From positions 2,480,001 to 2,544,000 of the forward strand of contig NZ_CP060782.1 in NCBI RefSeq assembly GCF_014489515.1: DNA of 64,000 nucleotides, given 5' to 3'. Shown piece by piece: positions 9,262-18,951 of this stretch (position 1 is the first letter of the stretch; the number at the start of each line of letters is the position of its first letter). The notes under the pieces were generated by a model. That model did not search any database and had not been told where the DNA came from. It was given only the letters and a program-made list of their open reading frames with translations. The position numbers and the translations under genes are program-made. Source of the DNA: Sphingomonas sediminicola. Its GTDB lineage: Bacteria; Pseudomonadota; Alphaproteobacteria; Sphingomonadales; Sphingomonadaceae.

Positions 9262-10029
9262 ATGACCGCTACGCCCGCCGGCATGACCTATGCCGATTAC
9301 CTTGCGCTCGACCAGCTGCTCAATGCCCAGAAGCCCTTGTCGGATCTGCACGATGAAATGCTTTTCATCGTCATTCACCAGACCAAGGAGTTGTGGCTCA
9401 AGCAGATGCTGCACGAACTCGATCTGGCAATCGGGCTGGTGGATCAAGATCAATACGCGCCTGCCTACAAGGCGATGTCCCGGATCGGCCGAATCCAATC
9501 GGTGATGACCTTATCGTGGGATGTGCTCTCGACGCTGACTCCGGTCGATTACATGAAATTCCGGCACGTGCTGGGCACATCGTCCGGCTTCCAGTCGGCT
9601 CAGTTCCGGGAGCTCGAGTTCAAGCTCGGAATCAAGAATCCCGCGTTCCTCGAATATCACAAGGATATCCCCGAGCTCGCGGCCCGGCTGAAGGCAGCGC
9701 TGGAAGGCCAAAGCCTGCGTGACGCCAGCCACGACGCGCTCGAACGCGCTGGCTTCGACCTTGGCGACCGCTCCGAAGAGGCAATCTCTGCAGCCTGGCT
9801 CGAAATCTATCGTAATGCCGATCGGTGGTTCGAGCTGTACCAGCTTGCCGAGAAGCTCGTCGACATTGACGACGCCTTGTCGATGTGGCGGTTCAAGCAT
9901 GTGCTGACGGTCGAACGGATCATCGGCAACAAGCCGGGGACAGGCGGATCGGCCGGTGCGCCATATCTTCGCTCGACGCTGGAAAAACGGGCATTTCCCG
10001 AGCTCTGGTCGATCAGGACCGCACTCTGA
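9262..10029 (+). CDS. Tryptophan 2,3-dioxygenase
   Basis: 255 aa heme enzyme that opens the indole ring of L-tryptophan to N-formylkynurenine, the first step of the kynurenine route. Landmarks are TYADYLALDQLL, LFIVIHQTKELWLKQ, SGFQSAQFRELEFKLG and the C-terminal SMWRFKHVLTVERIIGNK, whose His is the heme ligand in the family, followed by GTGGSAGAPYL. Its stop overlaps the kynureninase reading frame, which indicates a translationally coupled pair. Confidence 0.95.
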   Translation: MTATPAGMTYADYLALDQLLNAQKPLSDLHDEMLFIVIHQTKELWLKQMLHELDLAIGLVDQDQYAPAYKAMSRIGRIQSVMTLSWDVLSTLTPVDYMKFRHVLGTSSGFQSAQFRELEFKLGIKNPAFLEYHKDIPELAARLKAALEGQSLRDASHDALERAGFDLGDRSEEAISAAWLEIYRNADRWFELYQLAEKLVDIDDALSMWRFKHVLTVERIIGNKPGTGGSAGAPYLRSTLEKRAFPELWSIRTAL

Positions 10030-11177
10030 GCTTCAAGCCGCTCTTCGCGCGAAGCCTCGGGGCCGACCCGGCTCGGCTGCACATGGCCGCGCACAGCCAT
10101 CATTTGTGGCCCGACGCCAGCTTCGAAGGGCAGGTGGAGTGTTGGGAGGACGCAGCGCGCCTTGCCGACCGCAAGTGGGACCGGATCATGGACGAGGTGT
10201 GGCCGGAAGCGCAGGGCCATGTCGCGAACGAGCTCGGAACCGGTGCACCCGACGCGATCGTGTTCGCGCCAAACACGCACGATTTCCTGATTCGGCTCGT
10301 CGCCGCTGTCCCTCGGCAGAATCGGCAGGTTAGGATCCTGACCAGCGACGGTGAATTCCATAGCGCGCGTCGGCAATTCGCGCGCTGGGAGGAGTGCGGC
10401 GAGGTGACGGTCGAACGCATCGCGGTCGAGCCCTTCGAGACTTTCTCCGATCGCTTCCTGGAAGCTGCGCAGTCGGGAAAACATGACCTGATCTTCGTGA
10501 GCCAGGTGCTGTTCGGAAGCGGCCGCCGCTTCGATCGCGTGGACCAGTTGGCGGAACTCGCGAGCTCCCCCGGCCCGTGGGTCGTGGTCGACGGTTATCA
10601 CGCGTTCATGGCCATCGAGTCCCCATTCGACGACGTCGCTTCGAGGTCGGCGTTCTACGTCGGCGGAGGCTACAAATATGCGATGTCGGGGGAGGGCTGC
10701 GCCTTCCTTCATGCCCCTTCCGGTTATGGCGAACGTCCGCCGCTAACCGGCTGGTTCGCCGAGTTCGAAGATCTGACACTGCCCCCCGGAGCAGTCGGCT
10801 ATCGCAAGGACGCGATGCGCTTCATGGGCGCGACATTCGACCCCTCGGCACTCTACCGGTTCAACGCAGTTCGCCGCATGCTTTGGGAAAACGGACTGAC
10901 GACTGCGCGAATCCACGCGCATGTCAGCCGGCTCCAAGAACATCTGCTCGACGCGATCGAGGGGAGCCGGTTCGGGGACGCCGAGCGATTGAACCGGCCC
11001 GGCGATGCCCGCTTTCTCGCGTTCCGGACGCCGCAGGCCCAACGCTGGTCCGGCGAGTTGATGGCGCGGAATTGCGTCACGGACGTGCGCGGGGACGTTC
11101 TGCGCATCGGGCTCGCGCTCTACCATGACGAGGATGACATCCACGCCTTCGCGCGGATGGCTGGAGACCTAACCTAG
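10026..11177 (+). CDS. Kynureninase-like PLP enzyme (class V aminotransferase fold)
   Basis: About 383 aa. Kynureninase cleaves kynurenine to anthranilate and alanine. The homologous part starts LSFKPLFARSLGADPARLHMAAHSHHLWPD; the PLP region is FYVGGGYKYAMSGEGCAFLHAP, with the Schiff-base Lys in GYKY. The start is uncertain: the in-frame ATG at 9885 lies deep inside the dioxygenase, and the homologous N-terminus begins at a CTG at 10026 that overlaps the TDO stop. The stop overlaps that of the convergent TetR gene in CTAG (11174-11177). No formamidase is seen nearby. Confidence 0.85.
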   Translation: MSFKPLFARSLGADPARLHMAAHSHHLWPDASFEGQVECWEDAARLADRKWDRIMDEVWPEAQGHVANELGTGAPDAIVFAPNTHDFLIRLVAAVPRQNRQVRILTSDGEFHSARRQFARWEECGEVTVERIAVEPFETFSDRFLEAAQSGKHDLIFVSQVLFGSGRRFDRVDQLAELASSPGPWVVVDGYHAFMAIESPFDDVASRSAFYVGGGYKYAMSGEGCAFLHAPSGYGERPPLTGWFAEFEDLTLPPGAVGYRKDAMRFMGATFDPSALYRFNAVRRMLWENGLTTARIHAHVSRLQEHLLDAIEGSRFGDAERLNRPGDARFLAFRTPQAQRWSGELMARNCVTDVRGDVLRIGLALYHDEDDIHAFARMAGDLT

Positions 11178-11866
11178 GGCCTCAGCCCGCTCTGCAGCAG
11201 GTGGTTGGCGATGCGAGTGACTTCGGCCGGTGACTCCTTGCCCCAGACTCCGAAGCGCAGCCCCAGGAACACGTTCATTCCCATTAACGCCCAGGCTTCG
11301 ACCTCCGTCGCAAGCTTGGACTCCATCGCGACGACCTCCCCTTTATCCTTGCCGGCCTGAAGCCGCGCCGCGATGCGGTCGGCAGTCGTCACATAGTGCT
11401 TCCTGAAGCCTTCTGGATCGACGAACTCCGCCTCGTCGATGATCCTGTAGACCTCCCGATGCGTGCGGACGAATTCGAGGAAGGAAATAAGCGCGCGGCC
11501 TTCTCCCTCCAGTGTGTCGGCCGACCCGGCGAGGACCGGAGCGACGTGGTCGCGGACCTGCGCTGACATGTCGCGCACGACTTCCTGGAACACCGCCTCC
11601 TTGCTGTCGAAGTAGGTGTAAAAGGTGCCAAGCGCGACGCGGGCGCGGCTGGTGATCCCGACAATCGAGCCTTCGGAAAAGCCCTTCTCTCCGAACTCTT
11701 CCAGCGCTGCGTCGAGGATCTTGCGCAGCGTGCGCTGGCCGCGAGCCGTGCGCGGAGCCTTGCCTTCGCTGGCCGGGCTGGATGCCTCGGGATTGCGAGC
11801 GTCCGCGCTGCCTTCGGCGTCACGAATTCCGGCCAATCCTTGTCCCCCAAATCGACCAGCCATCAA
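11174..11866 (-). CDS. TetR/AcrR family transcriptional regulator
   Basis: Up to 230 aa. The N-terminal ~40 residues are a disordered Pro/Ala-rich extension. The HTH region (~45-90) reads ILDAALEEFGEKGFSEGSIVGI ... VALGTFYTYFDSKEAVF, the TetR signature. The C-terminal ligand domain is helical. The gene lies between the tryptophan-degrading pair and the divergent TonB receptor, 81 bp from it, so it may control uptake or catabolism of the kynurenine substrate. That is inferred from position only. Confidence 0.9.
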   Translation of the reverse strand: MMAGRFGGQGLAGIRDAEGSADARNPEASSPASEGKAPRTARGQRTLRKILDAALEEFGEKGFSEGSIVGITSRARVALGTFYTYFDSKEAVFQEVVRDMSAQVRDHVAPVLAGSADTLEGEGRALISFLEFVRTHREVYRIIDEAEFVDPEGFRKHYVTTADRIAARLQAGKDKGEVVAMESKLATEVEAWALMGMNVFLGLRFGVWGKESPAEVTRIANHLLQSGLRP

Positions 11867-11947
11867 GGAAGTTGAAAGCTGGTTCAGGTTTCAGTATGAC
11901 CCAAGGTTGAACGAGGCGCAACTACCGCCTCGGGAGAGGGGACTGAG

Positions 11948-14269
11948 ATGATTCGCGCCGACCGCTTTGGACGCCTGCTGCTTGCTGGCGTCGCCGGACT
12001 TGCCATTTCCACGCCGACCTGGGCTCAAACTGCCGAGCAGGCCAATGCCGAAGCGCAGCAGCAGCCTCCCGCTCCGGACGCGACCGCAGCGACCGACAAT
12101 GAGGGCCAGGATACCGCAACGGGCGATATCGTCGTCACAGCCCGTCGTACCGACGAACGGCTGCAACGCGTTCCATCTTCCATCTCCGCCTTCAACGAGC
12201 GGGCTCTCGACCGCATCCAGGCGCAGGACACAACCGGCCTGCAGGGCGCGGTACCGAACCTCAACATCGTGCAGGGCCGCGGCTCGTCCAACGCAACCAA
12301 CATCTTCATCCGCGGCATCGGCCAGCCGGACGCGTTGCAAACGTTCGACCCTGCCGTCGGCGTCTATGTCGACGACGTCTATCTCTCGCGCATCCGCGGC
12401 AACCAGCTCGATCTCCTCGACGTCGAGCGGATCGAGGTCCTGCGCGGACCGCAGGGGACGCTCTACGGCAAGAACACGATAGGCGGCGCCATCAAGTTCG
12501 TGTCGCGCAAGCCCGGCCAGGATGTGCGCGCCGAAGGAAGCCTGACGCTCGGATCGTTCGATCAGATCGATGTCCGTGCGAACCTTTCGGGGCCAATCAG
12601 CAACCAGCTGGCGATCGGCGTTTCGGTGATGCGTTCGACGCGTGATGGGTTCGTCGATGATCGCAACGATGATCGGGAATACAACAACCGGGATTCGGCC
12701 GGCATTCGCGGCGCCGTGGCCTTTACCCCGGCGGACACTGTCCGCGTCGATCTGACGGCCGACTACAGTCAGGACGACGCCGCGCTGAACGTTGGACGTC
12801 CGGTCAACAATCTCACGACCTTTTCGGGAGGAACGCTGGTCGTCACCGACCCGGTCGGCTCCGGCAAGTACAAGTGGAAGGGCGAGACCACGCCCGGCTT
12901 CCCGAACTCGACAAAGCTGAAGCACTACGGCTTCGCGGGCACGATCACCGCCGACCTGACGGACCATTTGACGTGGAAGTCCATCACGGCGGTGCGGAAG
13001 CTCAAGACAGACGACTTCATCGACATCGATGCAACCCGCTACGAAGTCGGCGATGTGTTCGTCGGCGTGGACCAGGACCAGTTCAGCCAGGAAATGCAGC
13101 TGGCCTACACCAGCGACCGGCTGACGGGCGTTGCGGGCGTCTATTACCTCAAGGAGAATGTCGGCTCGCACCAGGAAGCCTATGCCGACGACCTGCTCGG
13201 CCCGCTGTTCCTAAACAGCGGCTTCCTACGCACCATAGACGACGACCTGACGACCAAGAGCTACGCCGCTTATGCGAACGCCAGCTACGAGGTGGTTCCA
13301 ACGGTGCGTCTGTCGGCAGGTATCCGCTACACTAAGGAAACGAAGGATTATTTCCGGACCACGAGCTCGTTCTTCTCGCTCCTTCCCGCATTCAACGCGA
13401 CCTACATATTCGTTCCTCCGAAGGGCAAATGGAACGACACTTCGCCGATGGTCAGCCTCGACTGGCAGGCGACGCCTTCGACCATGCTCTATGCGCGCGT
13501 TGCAAAGGGCTTCAAATCGGGCGGGTTCAACGGCCGTGCGAACACCGTCGCGGAATCGACCAAGTACGATCCCGAGACGGTCTGGTCTTACGAAGCCGGC
13601 TTCAAGACGACGCTTGCCAAGCAGCTGCGGCTGAACGGCTCGGTCTTCTACAACGACTACAGGGACTTCCAGGCCCGCGTCTCGGGGCTCGACGACGATC
13701 CGGTCACCGGCCTGCCGTCGCCGAAGCTGTCGGTCCTCAATGCCGGCAAGATGCGGATCCAGGGTGCAGAGCTCGAAGCCTCGTGGACCCCTGTCCGCAA
13801 CCTGCTGATCGATGGACAGCTCGGTTACCTCGATGCCAAGTACAAGGACTTCGACGACGTCCGCTTCACCAATTTCGGTGGCAGCCGTGCGTTCCAGACG
13901 CCGGCCTTCGCGCCGAAATGGACGCTCCGCCTGGGCGGTCAATACACGTTCGACCTTGGCGGCACGGGCGGGATCACCGTTGGCGGCCAGACGCGCTACC
14001 GCTCGCGCGCAGCGCTGGCGGTCGACAACACGCTCGTGAATTCGGCCACGAAGATCGAAGGCCTTTTTCAGGACGGATACTGGATCCACGACGCCCGGAT
14101 CGTCTGGGAAAATGCGAGCAAGAAGTTCGCGCTTGGACTGTACGGCTACAATCTGGGTGACAAGGCGTACAAGACCGATGGCCAGGAGTTCTCTAGCGTC
14201 GGTAGCATCCGCACCGTTTATTACGGCGCACCGCGGACGGTCTCGCTGAAGTTCACGGCCCGCTATTGA
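11948..14269 (+). CDS. TonB-dependent outer membrane receptor
   Basis: 773 aa. Signal peptide ends near residue 27 (WAQT), then a Gln/Ala-rich spacer, a likely TonB box in GDIVVTARRTDERLQ and a plug domain with IFIRGIGQPDALQTFDPAVGVYVDDVYLSR and VEVLRGPQGTLYGKNTIGGAI-type sequence. The remainder is a 22-strand barrel ending in an aromatic residue-containing strand (SLKFTARY). It belongs to the sphingomonad group with small-molecule substrates. Neighbouring TDO, kynureninase and MFS genes suggest import of tryptophan or an indole/kynurenine compound, which remains an inference. Confidence 0.95.
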   Translation: MIRADRFGRLLLAGVAGLAISTPTWAQTAEQANAEAQQQPPAPDATAATDNEGQDTATGDIVVTARRTDERLQRVPSSISAFNERALDRIQAQDTTGLQGAVPNLNIVQGRGSSNATNIFIRGIGQPDALQTFDPAVGVYVDDVYLSRIRGNQLDLLDVERIEVLRGPQGTLYGKNTIGGAIKFVSRKPGQDVRAEGSLTLGSFDQIDVRANLSGPISNQLAIGVSVMRSTRDGFVDDRNDDREYNNRDSAGIRGAVAFTPADTVRVDLTADYSQDDAALNVGRPVNNLTTFSGGTLVVTDPVGSGKYKWKGETTPGFPNSTKLKHYGFAGTITADLTDHLTWKSITAVRKLKTDDFIDIDATRYEVGDVFVGVDQDQFSQEMQLAYTSDRLTGVAGVYYLKENVGSHQEAYADDLLGPLFLNSGFLRTIDDDLTTKSYAAYANASYEVVPTVRLSAGIRYTKETKDYFRTTSSFFSLLPAFNATYIFVPPKGKWNDTSPMVSLDWQATPSTMLYARVAKGFKSGGFNGRANTVAESTKYDPETVWSYEAGFKTTLAKQLRLNGSVFYNDYRDFQARVSGLDDDPVTGLPSPKLSVLNAGKMRIQGAELEASWTPVRNLLIDGQLGYLDAKYKDFDDVRFTNFGGSRAFQTPAFAPKWTLRLGGQYTFDLGGTGGITVGGQTRYRSRAALAVDNTLVNSATKIEGLFQDGYWIHDARIVWENASKKFALGLYGYNLGDKAYKTDGQEFSSVGSIRTVYYGAPRTVSLKFTARY

Positions 14270-14309
14270 TGCTAGTGACGGCGGCGGGGCTTGCCGCTCC
14301 GCCGCCGCC

Positions 14310-15586
14310 ATGCCAGCGGCGACCGCAATGACTGATCCTTCGACCGGCGAGCGCGCCCTCCGGACCCGCGTGCTCCTGCTTCTGCTGTTCGCCTACATTT
14401 TTAATTTCATCGACCGGAACATCATCGGCGTCCTTGCCGTGCCGATCCGCGAGGAGTTCGGACTTTCCGATACGGCGCTCAGCACGCTCGGCGTCGCCTT
14501 TGGCGTCTTCTACGCGGCCATCGCAATCCCGATCGCCTGGGCGGCCGACCGCAAGGGCCGCGTCAGCATCATCGCCGCGGCGGTTGCGCTCTGGAGCTTG
14601 TTCACGGCCGCTTGTGGCGTCGTGCAGAATTACACGCAGCTCGTCGTTGCCCGCATGGGAGTTGCCGTCGGCGAGGCCGGCGGGATCGCGCCGTCCTATT
14701 CGCTCATCTCCGACTATTTCCCACGCGAGAAGAGATCGAGGGCGTTGGCTTTCTATTCGCTCGGAATCCCGATCGGTTCGGCGCTGGGCGTCTTCTCCGG
14801 GGATGGCTGGCAGCTCATCTGACTTGGCGCAGCGCGCTCATCATCATCGGCCTCGCCGGCCTTCCCGCGGCTCTGCTCATCAAGCTGCTGGTTCCCGAGC
14901 CGGAGCGCGGGCGCTTCGATGCCGCTCCCGTCCAATCCGAATTGCCATTTGGCGCGGTCGCGAAAGCAGTGTTCTCCATTCCGAGCTTTTGGCTGCTTTC
15001 ATTCGGGGCCGCATCCGGGTCGATCCTGGGCTACGGCCTGATCTTCTGGCTCCCGAGTTTCTTCAACCGCAGCTTCGGCCTCGCGGTCGAGGATGTGGGC
15101 TGGTTCTATGGATCAATCGTTCTCGTCGGCGGAGCGCTCGGTACCTGGCTGGGAGGCTCGGTCGGCGACCGGATCGGTCCCAGGCGCCCGGGCGGCTATG
15201 CCCTCATTCCAGCCGTATGCTTTGTGATCACAGCGCCGACTTTCGCGCTCGGGCTCTTCGCTCCGAACCTGTGGATTGCATGGCTGCTTTTCACGATCGG
15301 CCAGATGCTCGCACTCGCTTGGCTCGGGCCGGTAATCACGGCGGTCCAGCACATCGTCCTGCCATCGATGCGCGCCACGGCCTCGGCCAGTTTCCTCTTC
15401 ATCAACAATCTGATCGGAATCGCATTCGGAATCTATTTCCTCGGCTGGATGTCCGATACGCTGAAGGCCGCTCACGGAGCGGACTCGCTCAAGTTCTCGA
15501 TCCTCTACGGGCTGGGCTTCTACTTGCTCGCCGCTCTCTTCTACCTGTTCGCCGCAGTGCGCCTCAAGCAGGACATCAAGTCCTAA
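14310..15586 (+). CDS. MFS transporter (spinster-like), frameshifted
   Basis: Twelve-helix permease of the inner membrane. The first half shows FAYIFNFIDRNIIGVLAVPI and the loop AADRKGRVS; the second half, in another frame, includes LGTWLGGSVGDRIGPRRPGG. The frame breaks at the GGGG run 14799-14802; one more G joins the halves as ...GVFSGGWLAAHLTWRSAL, giving about 425 aa, the usual size. It follows the TonB receptor and could move the same substrate across the inner membrane. Probably intact in the organism. Confidence 0.88.
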
Positions 15587-15660
15587 CCTAGCCTGCAAAC
15601 GGCAGAAATCTGCGGTTCAGCCTGGTGCCGTAGGACGTTCCCATTCAGTCCCGAGGAGTG

Positions 15661-15685
15661 GAACGGGCCCGTGACAGGGCCGTTC
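15661..15685. terminator. Hairpin between the MFS gene and the repeat protein
   Basis: GAACGGGCCC and GGGCCGTTC can pair with one bulged base around the loop GTGACA. There is no T run, so this is either a weak terminator or a structured leader of the next gene, whose ribosome binding site (AGGAG, 15701-15705) follows. Confidence 0.35.
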
Positions 15686-15712
15686 TAGCTGGGAACCAAT
15701 AGGAGATTAGTG

Positions 15713-17098
15713 ATGAGGAAGCTCATCCTTGCAGCCGGTGTCGCGGCATTTGCGATGGCCGTTCCGGCAGCCGCCAAGCCCGACAAGGGCGGCGGAGGAC
15801 ATGGTGGCAACGCCCAGGCCCAGCGTGGGGGCGGCGGAGGCCAGCAGGTACAGCGTGGCGGAGGCGGTGGTGGCCGCCAGATGCAGATGCAGCGCGCCGA
15901 GCGCCATGGCGGCGGCGGCGGGCAGCGTGCTTTCCAGATGCAGCGTGGTGGCGGTGAACGCCAGGCGCAGCGCATGGAACGTCGCAGTGGCGGTGAACGC
16001 CGATTCGCCAACTTCCAGTCGAACCGCAACGAACGCCGCGCACAGCGGGTCGAGCGCCAGAATCATGGCAACCGCGACTTCGCGCGCATTGACAATCGCG
16101 GCCGCAACGCCGCTCGCGTCGAAAACCGCGATCGGATCGGCCACGACCAGCGCATGGCGTTCGACCGCGGTCAGGTCCGCGGCGACCGGCGCGAGCTGGC
16201 GCGCGTGAACAACATTGACGCCGCTCGTTATCGCGACGATTTCCGTCGCCATTCGGAATGGCGCGACTGGAGCGACGGCGATTGGGACCGGCACTATGCC
16301 TATCGCGGCATCCCAGCAGCCTATGTCGGCTGCCCTCCGGGCCTAGCCAAGAAGTCGCCGGCCTGCGTGCCTCCGGGCCTCGCGAAGCAGCACTACATCG
16401 GCCATGCGCTGCCTTCGTTCTACGCGTCGAACTACCTGCCGCTCGGCCTTCGCGACATCTATCACGACAACGATGACTATTATTATCGTTGGGGCGACGG
16501 GTACGTGTATCGCGTCGACCGGGGCGACAATCTTATCTCGGCACTGCTGCCGCTGATCGGTGGCGGTTACGGCGTCGGCCAGCAGTTCCCGTATTACAAC
16601 CAGCCCAACTACTACGTGCCCGACTATTACCAGTCGTTCTATCCGGACACGCCGTACGAATATTATCGTTACGACAACGGCTATGTGTACCGGCTGGATG
16701 CGGGCTCGGGCATGATCGAGGACGTCATCCCCCTTCTCGATCGCGGCTATGGCCTCGGGCAAATGCTCCCGGCAGGGTACAGCTACTACAACGTGCCGTA
16801 CCAGTATCGGGACTATTACCGCGACACGCCAGAGTACGCGTACCGTTACGCTCCAGGTGCGATCTATCAGGTCGATCGCGACACGCAGCTGATCACGGCG
16901 ATTTCGTCCCTGCTGACCGGTGGACTGTCGGTGGGTCAGCCGCTGCCGGCGTCTTATTCGGCGTACAACGTCCCGTTCGCCTATCGCGACCGATATTACG
17001 ATAGTCCGGACGCATGGTATCGCTACAGCGACGGCTACATTTACCAGGTCGATCCCACGACCCAGCTGATCACGGCGATGGTCCAGGCCCTCGTCTGA
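15713..17098 (+). CDS. Secreted Gly/Arg-rich protein with tandem Tyr-rich repeats (RcnB-like)
   Basis: 461 aa with a signal peptide (cleaved after PAAA, ~22). Residues ~25-100 are Gly/Gln/Arg-rich low complexity; ~100-200 are rich in Arg, Asn and Asp. Two short copies of CPPGLAKK/VPPGLAKQ follow. The C-terminal half contains about three and a half tandem repeats of roughly 60 aa, each with Y-R-x-x-x-G-x-x-Y-x-V/L-D, a hydrophobic LI-xxx-LL stretch and a Tyr-rich PYYN/YNVPY segment. The last repeat is cut after LITAMVQAL. RcnB/DUF1236-like periplasmic proteins carry one such unit. Function unknown, probably envelope-related. Confidence 0.75.
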   Translation: MRKLILAAGVAAFAMAVPAAAKPDKGGGGHGGNAQAQRGGGGGQQVQRGGGGGGRQMQMQRAERHGGGGGQRAFQMQRGGGERQAQRMERRSGGERRFANFQSNRNERRAQRVERQNHGNRDFARIDNRGRNAARVENRDRIGHDQRMAFDRGQVRGDRRELARVNNIDAARYRDDFRRHSEWRDWSDGDWDRHYAYRGIPAAYVGCPPGLAKKSPACVPPGLAKQHYIGHALPSFYASNYLPLGLRDIYHDNDDYYYRWGDGYVYRVDRGDNLISALLPLIGGGYGVGQQFPYYNQPNYYVPDYYQSFYPDTPYEYYRYDNGYVYRLDAGSGMIEDVIPLLDRGYGLGQMLPAGYSYYNVPYQYRDYYRDTPEYAYRYAPGAIYQVDRDTQLITAISSLLTGGLSVGQPLPASYSAYNVPFAYRDRYYDSPDAWYRYSDGYIYQVDPTTQLITAMVQALV

Positions 17099-17120
17099 TT
17101 TTGGAAGATATGGATCGCAG

Positions 17121-17147
17121 ATGGCCCGGCGTGCGTTGCCGGGCCAT
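17121..17147 (+). terminator. Hairpin terminator after the repeat protein
   Basis: A perfect 10-bp stem, ATGGCCCGGC with GCCGGGCCAT, closes a 7-base loop 23 bp after the stop codon. The following TTTCGTT is a short T-rich tail, so intrinsic termination is plausible though not classic. Confidence 0.6.
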
Positions 17148-17177
17148 TTCGTTCTCAGAATGAATATGGAGGAGGCA

Positions 17178-17759
17178 ATGACCTTCAGACTGTTTGCCGT
17201 GACAACGGCCGCGCTCGCGCTTGCAGTCGCCGGCTGCAACAAGACTGACACCACCAATGGCGCTGCGCCCGACCAGCCAGCGCAGGCCGCGAAGGCCGCG
17301 GGCGATCAGACGATCGCCGCGGCGCTCGACAAGAATGGACGCTTCTACCAGGCGGCTCATGCTGCGGGACTGGATTCCACCCTCGCGGGTCCGGGGCCGT
17401 ACACCGTGCTCGTTCCTCGCGATGAGGCGTTCGGCAAGGTCGAAGGCGCACTCAAGGATTCAGGCAATCCCGAAAACCGCGCCGAACTGACCCGCGTCCT
17501 TACGCTGCACATCCTGCCGGGCACCGTACTTGTCGATGACCTCGCCAAAGCCGTGGACAACGGCAAGGGCAAGGCACTCATCCAGACGATGAACGGTGAA
17601 ACCCTCACCGCGACCAAGGATGGTGGCAAGGTGGTCCTGACGGATTCTTCGGGTGGGAAAGCCACCATTGTCGACGGCGACCAGAAGCGCTCGAACGGAG
17701 TGGTTCAGTACATCGACACGATCCTTACGCCGTCGGCACAGGCCGCCCCGAAGAAGTAA
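17178..17759 (+). CDS. Fasciclin-domain lipoprotein
   Basis: 193 aa from the ATG that follows a strong GGAGG site. The signal peptide ends in the lipobox AVAGC (Cys ~21), so it is probably membrane-anchored in the periplasm. After a short Ala/Asp spacer comes one FAS1 domain: FYQAAHAAGLDSTLAGPGPYTVLVPRDEAF (H1 box) and GVVQYIDTILTP (H2 box). FAS1 proteins act in adhesion or surface structure. An upstream in-frame start at 17121 lies in the terminator hairpin and is unlikely. Confidence 0.9.
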   Translation: MTFRLFAVTTAALALAVAGCNKTDTTNGAAPDQPAQAAKAAGDQTIAAALDKNGRFYQAAHAAGLDSTLAGPGPYTVLVPRDEAFGKVEGALKDSGNPENRAELTRVLTLHILPGTVLVDDLAKAVDNGKGKALIQTMNGETLTATKDGGKVVLTDSSGGKATIVDGDQKRSNGVVQYIDTILTPSAQAAPKK

Positions 17760-17847
17760 GCGGTCCGCATTAGCCTTTCCTGCTTCCAAGCAGCCGAACG
17801 CTCGCTATAAACGAAGCGAAATCGGCATGTTTGGGGCAGGACGACGC

Positions 17848-18951
17848 ATGAAAGCGACGATTGAACGGGCGACACTCCTCAAGAGCCTGAGCCACGTCCA
17901 GTCGGTCGTGGAGCGCCGCAATACGATTCCGATCCTGTCGAACGTGCTGATCGAAGCACGCGATGACGGATCGATCCGCCTGATGGCGACCGACCTCGAT
18001 TTGCAAGTCGATGAAAGCATCCAGGCGAATGTATCGACGGCCGGCGCGACGACCGTCTCCGCGCACACCTTGTTCGACATCGTCCGCAAGCTTCCGGAAG
18101 GGAGCCAGGTCGAGATCAACGCCGCCGAGGGCAAGATGCAGCTCTCCGCAGGCCGCGCGCGATTCAACCTTTCGACACTGCCGCGCGACGACTTCCCGGT
18201 AATCGCCGAAGGCGACCTGCCGACCAAGTTCGAGCTGCCGGCGGCGACGCTTCGCCAGATCATCGACAAGACGCGCTTTGCGATCTCGACCGAGGAGACC
18301 CGCTACTATCTGATGGGAATCTTCCTCCATTTGGCAGACGACCAGCTGAAGGCTGCGGCAACTGACGGGCACAGGCTCGCCCGCGTGACCGTGCCGAAGC
18401 CCGATGGAGCGGACGGAATGCCGGACGTGATCGTCCCGCGGAAGTGCGTTGCCGAGCTTCGCAAGCTGCTTGAGGAACTCGAGGGTACCGTCGAAGTCTC
18501 GATGTCGCCGACCAAGATCCGCTTCGGCCTCGGCAGCGCTGTCCTGACCAGCAAGCTGATCGACGGCACGTTCCCGGACTACAACCGGGTCATTCCAACC
18601 GGAAACGACAAGCTTCTTAAGCTTGATCCGAAGAGCTTCGCGCAGGGCGTCGACCGTGTGTCGACCATCGCCAGCGAGAAGACCCGCGCGGTTAAGATGA
18701 ACGTCGATCGCGACAAGGTGACCCTGTCTGTTACTTCGCCCGAGAGCGGCACGGCGACCGAGGAAATCGCGGCCGATTACGGCTCCGAAGGAATCGAGAT
18801 TGGATTCAACGCCCGATACCTGCTCGACATCCTCGGCGAGATCGATGGCGACACGGTCGAGGTCCACCTGGCCGATGCCGCGGCTCCCACTCTTCTGCGT
18901 GAGAACGACAAGAGCCCGGCGCTCTACGTCCTCATGCCGATGCGGGTGTGA
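17848..18951 (+). CDS. dnaN: DNA polymerase III sliding clamp, beta subunit
   Basis: 367 aa ring-forming processivity clamp. The N-terminus MKATIERATLLKSLSHVQSVVERRNTIPILSNV and C-terminus [15 protein letters not shown] are characteristic, and three clamp domains fit the length. The chosen ATG gives the usual N-terminus; an earlier frame extension overlaps the upstream gene. The downstream small gene starts inside the stop region (GTGTGA), and recF follows, as in many bacteria. Confidence 0.97.
   Translation: MKATIERATLLKSLSHVQSVVERRNTIPILSNVLIEARDDGSIRLMATDLDLQVDESIQANVSTAGATTVSAHTLFDIVRKLPEGSQVEINAAEGKMQLSAGRARFNLSTLPRDDFPVIAEGDLPTKFELPAATLRQIIDKTRFAISTEETRYYLMGIFLHLADDQLKAAATDGHRLARVTVPKPDGADGMPDVIVPRKCVAELRKLLEELEGTVEVSMSPTKIRFGLGSAVLTSKLIDGTFPDYNRVIPTGNDKLLKLDPKSFAQGVDRVSTIASEKTRAVKMNVDRDKVTLSVTSPESGTATEEIAADYGSEGIEIGFNARYLLDILGEIDGDTVEVHLADAAAPTLLRENDKSPALYVLMPMRV

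Noticed and set aside
9885-10025. N-terminal extension of kynureninase from the ATG at 9885
   Set aside because: It lies entirely inside the tryptophan dioxygenase gene and has no similarity to kynureninase N-termini; the homologous part starts around 10026.
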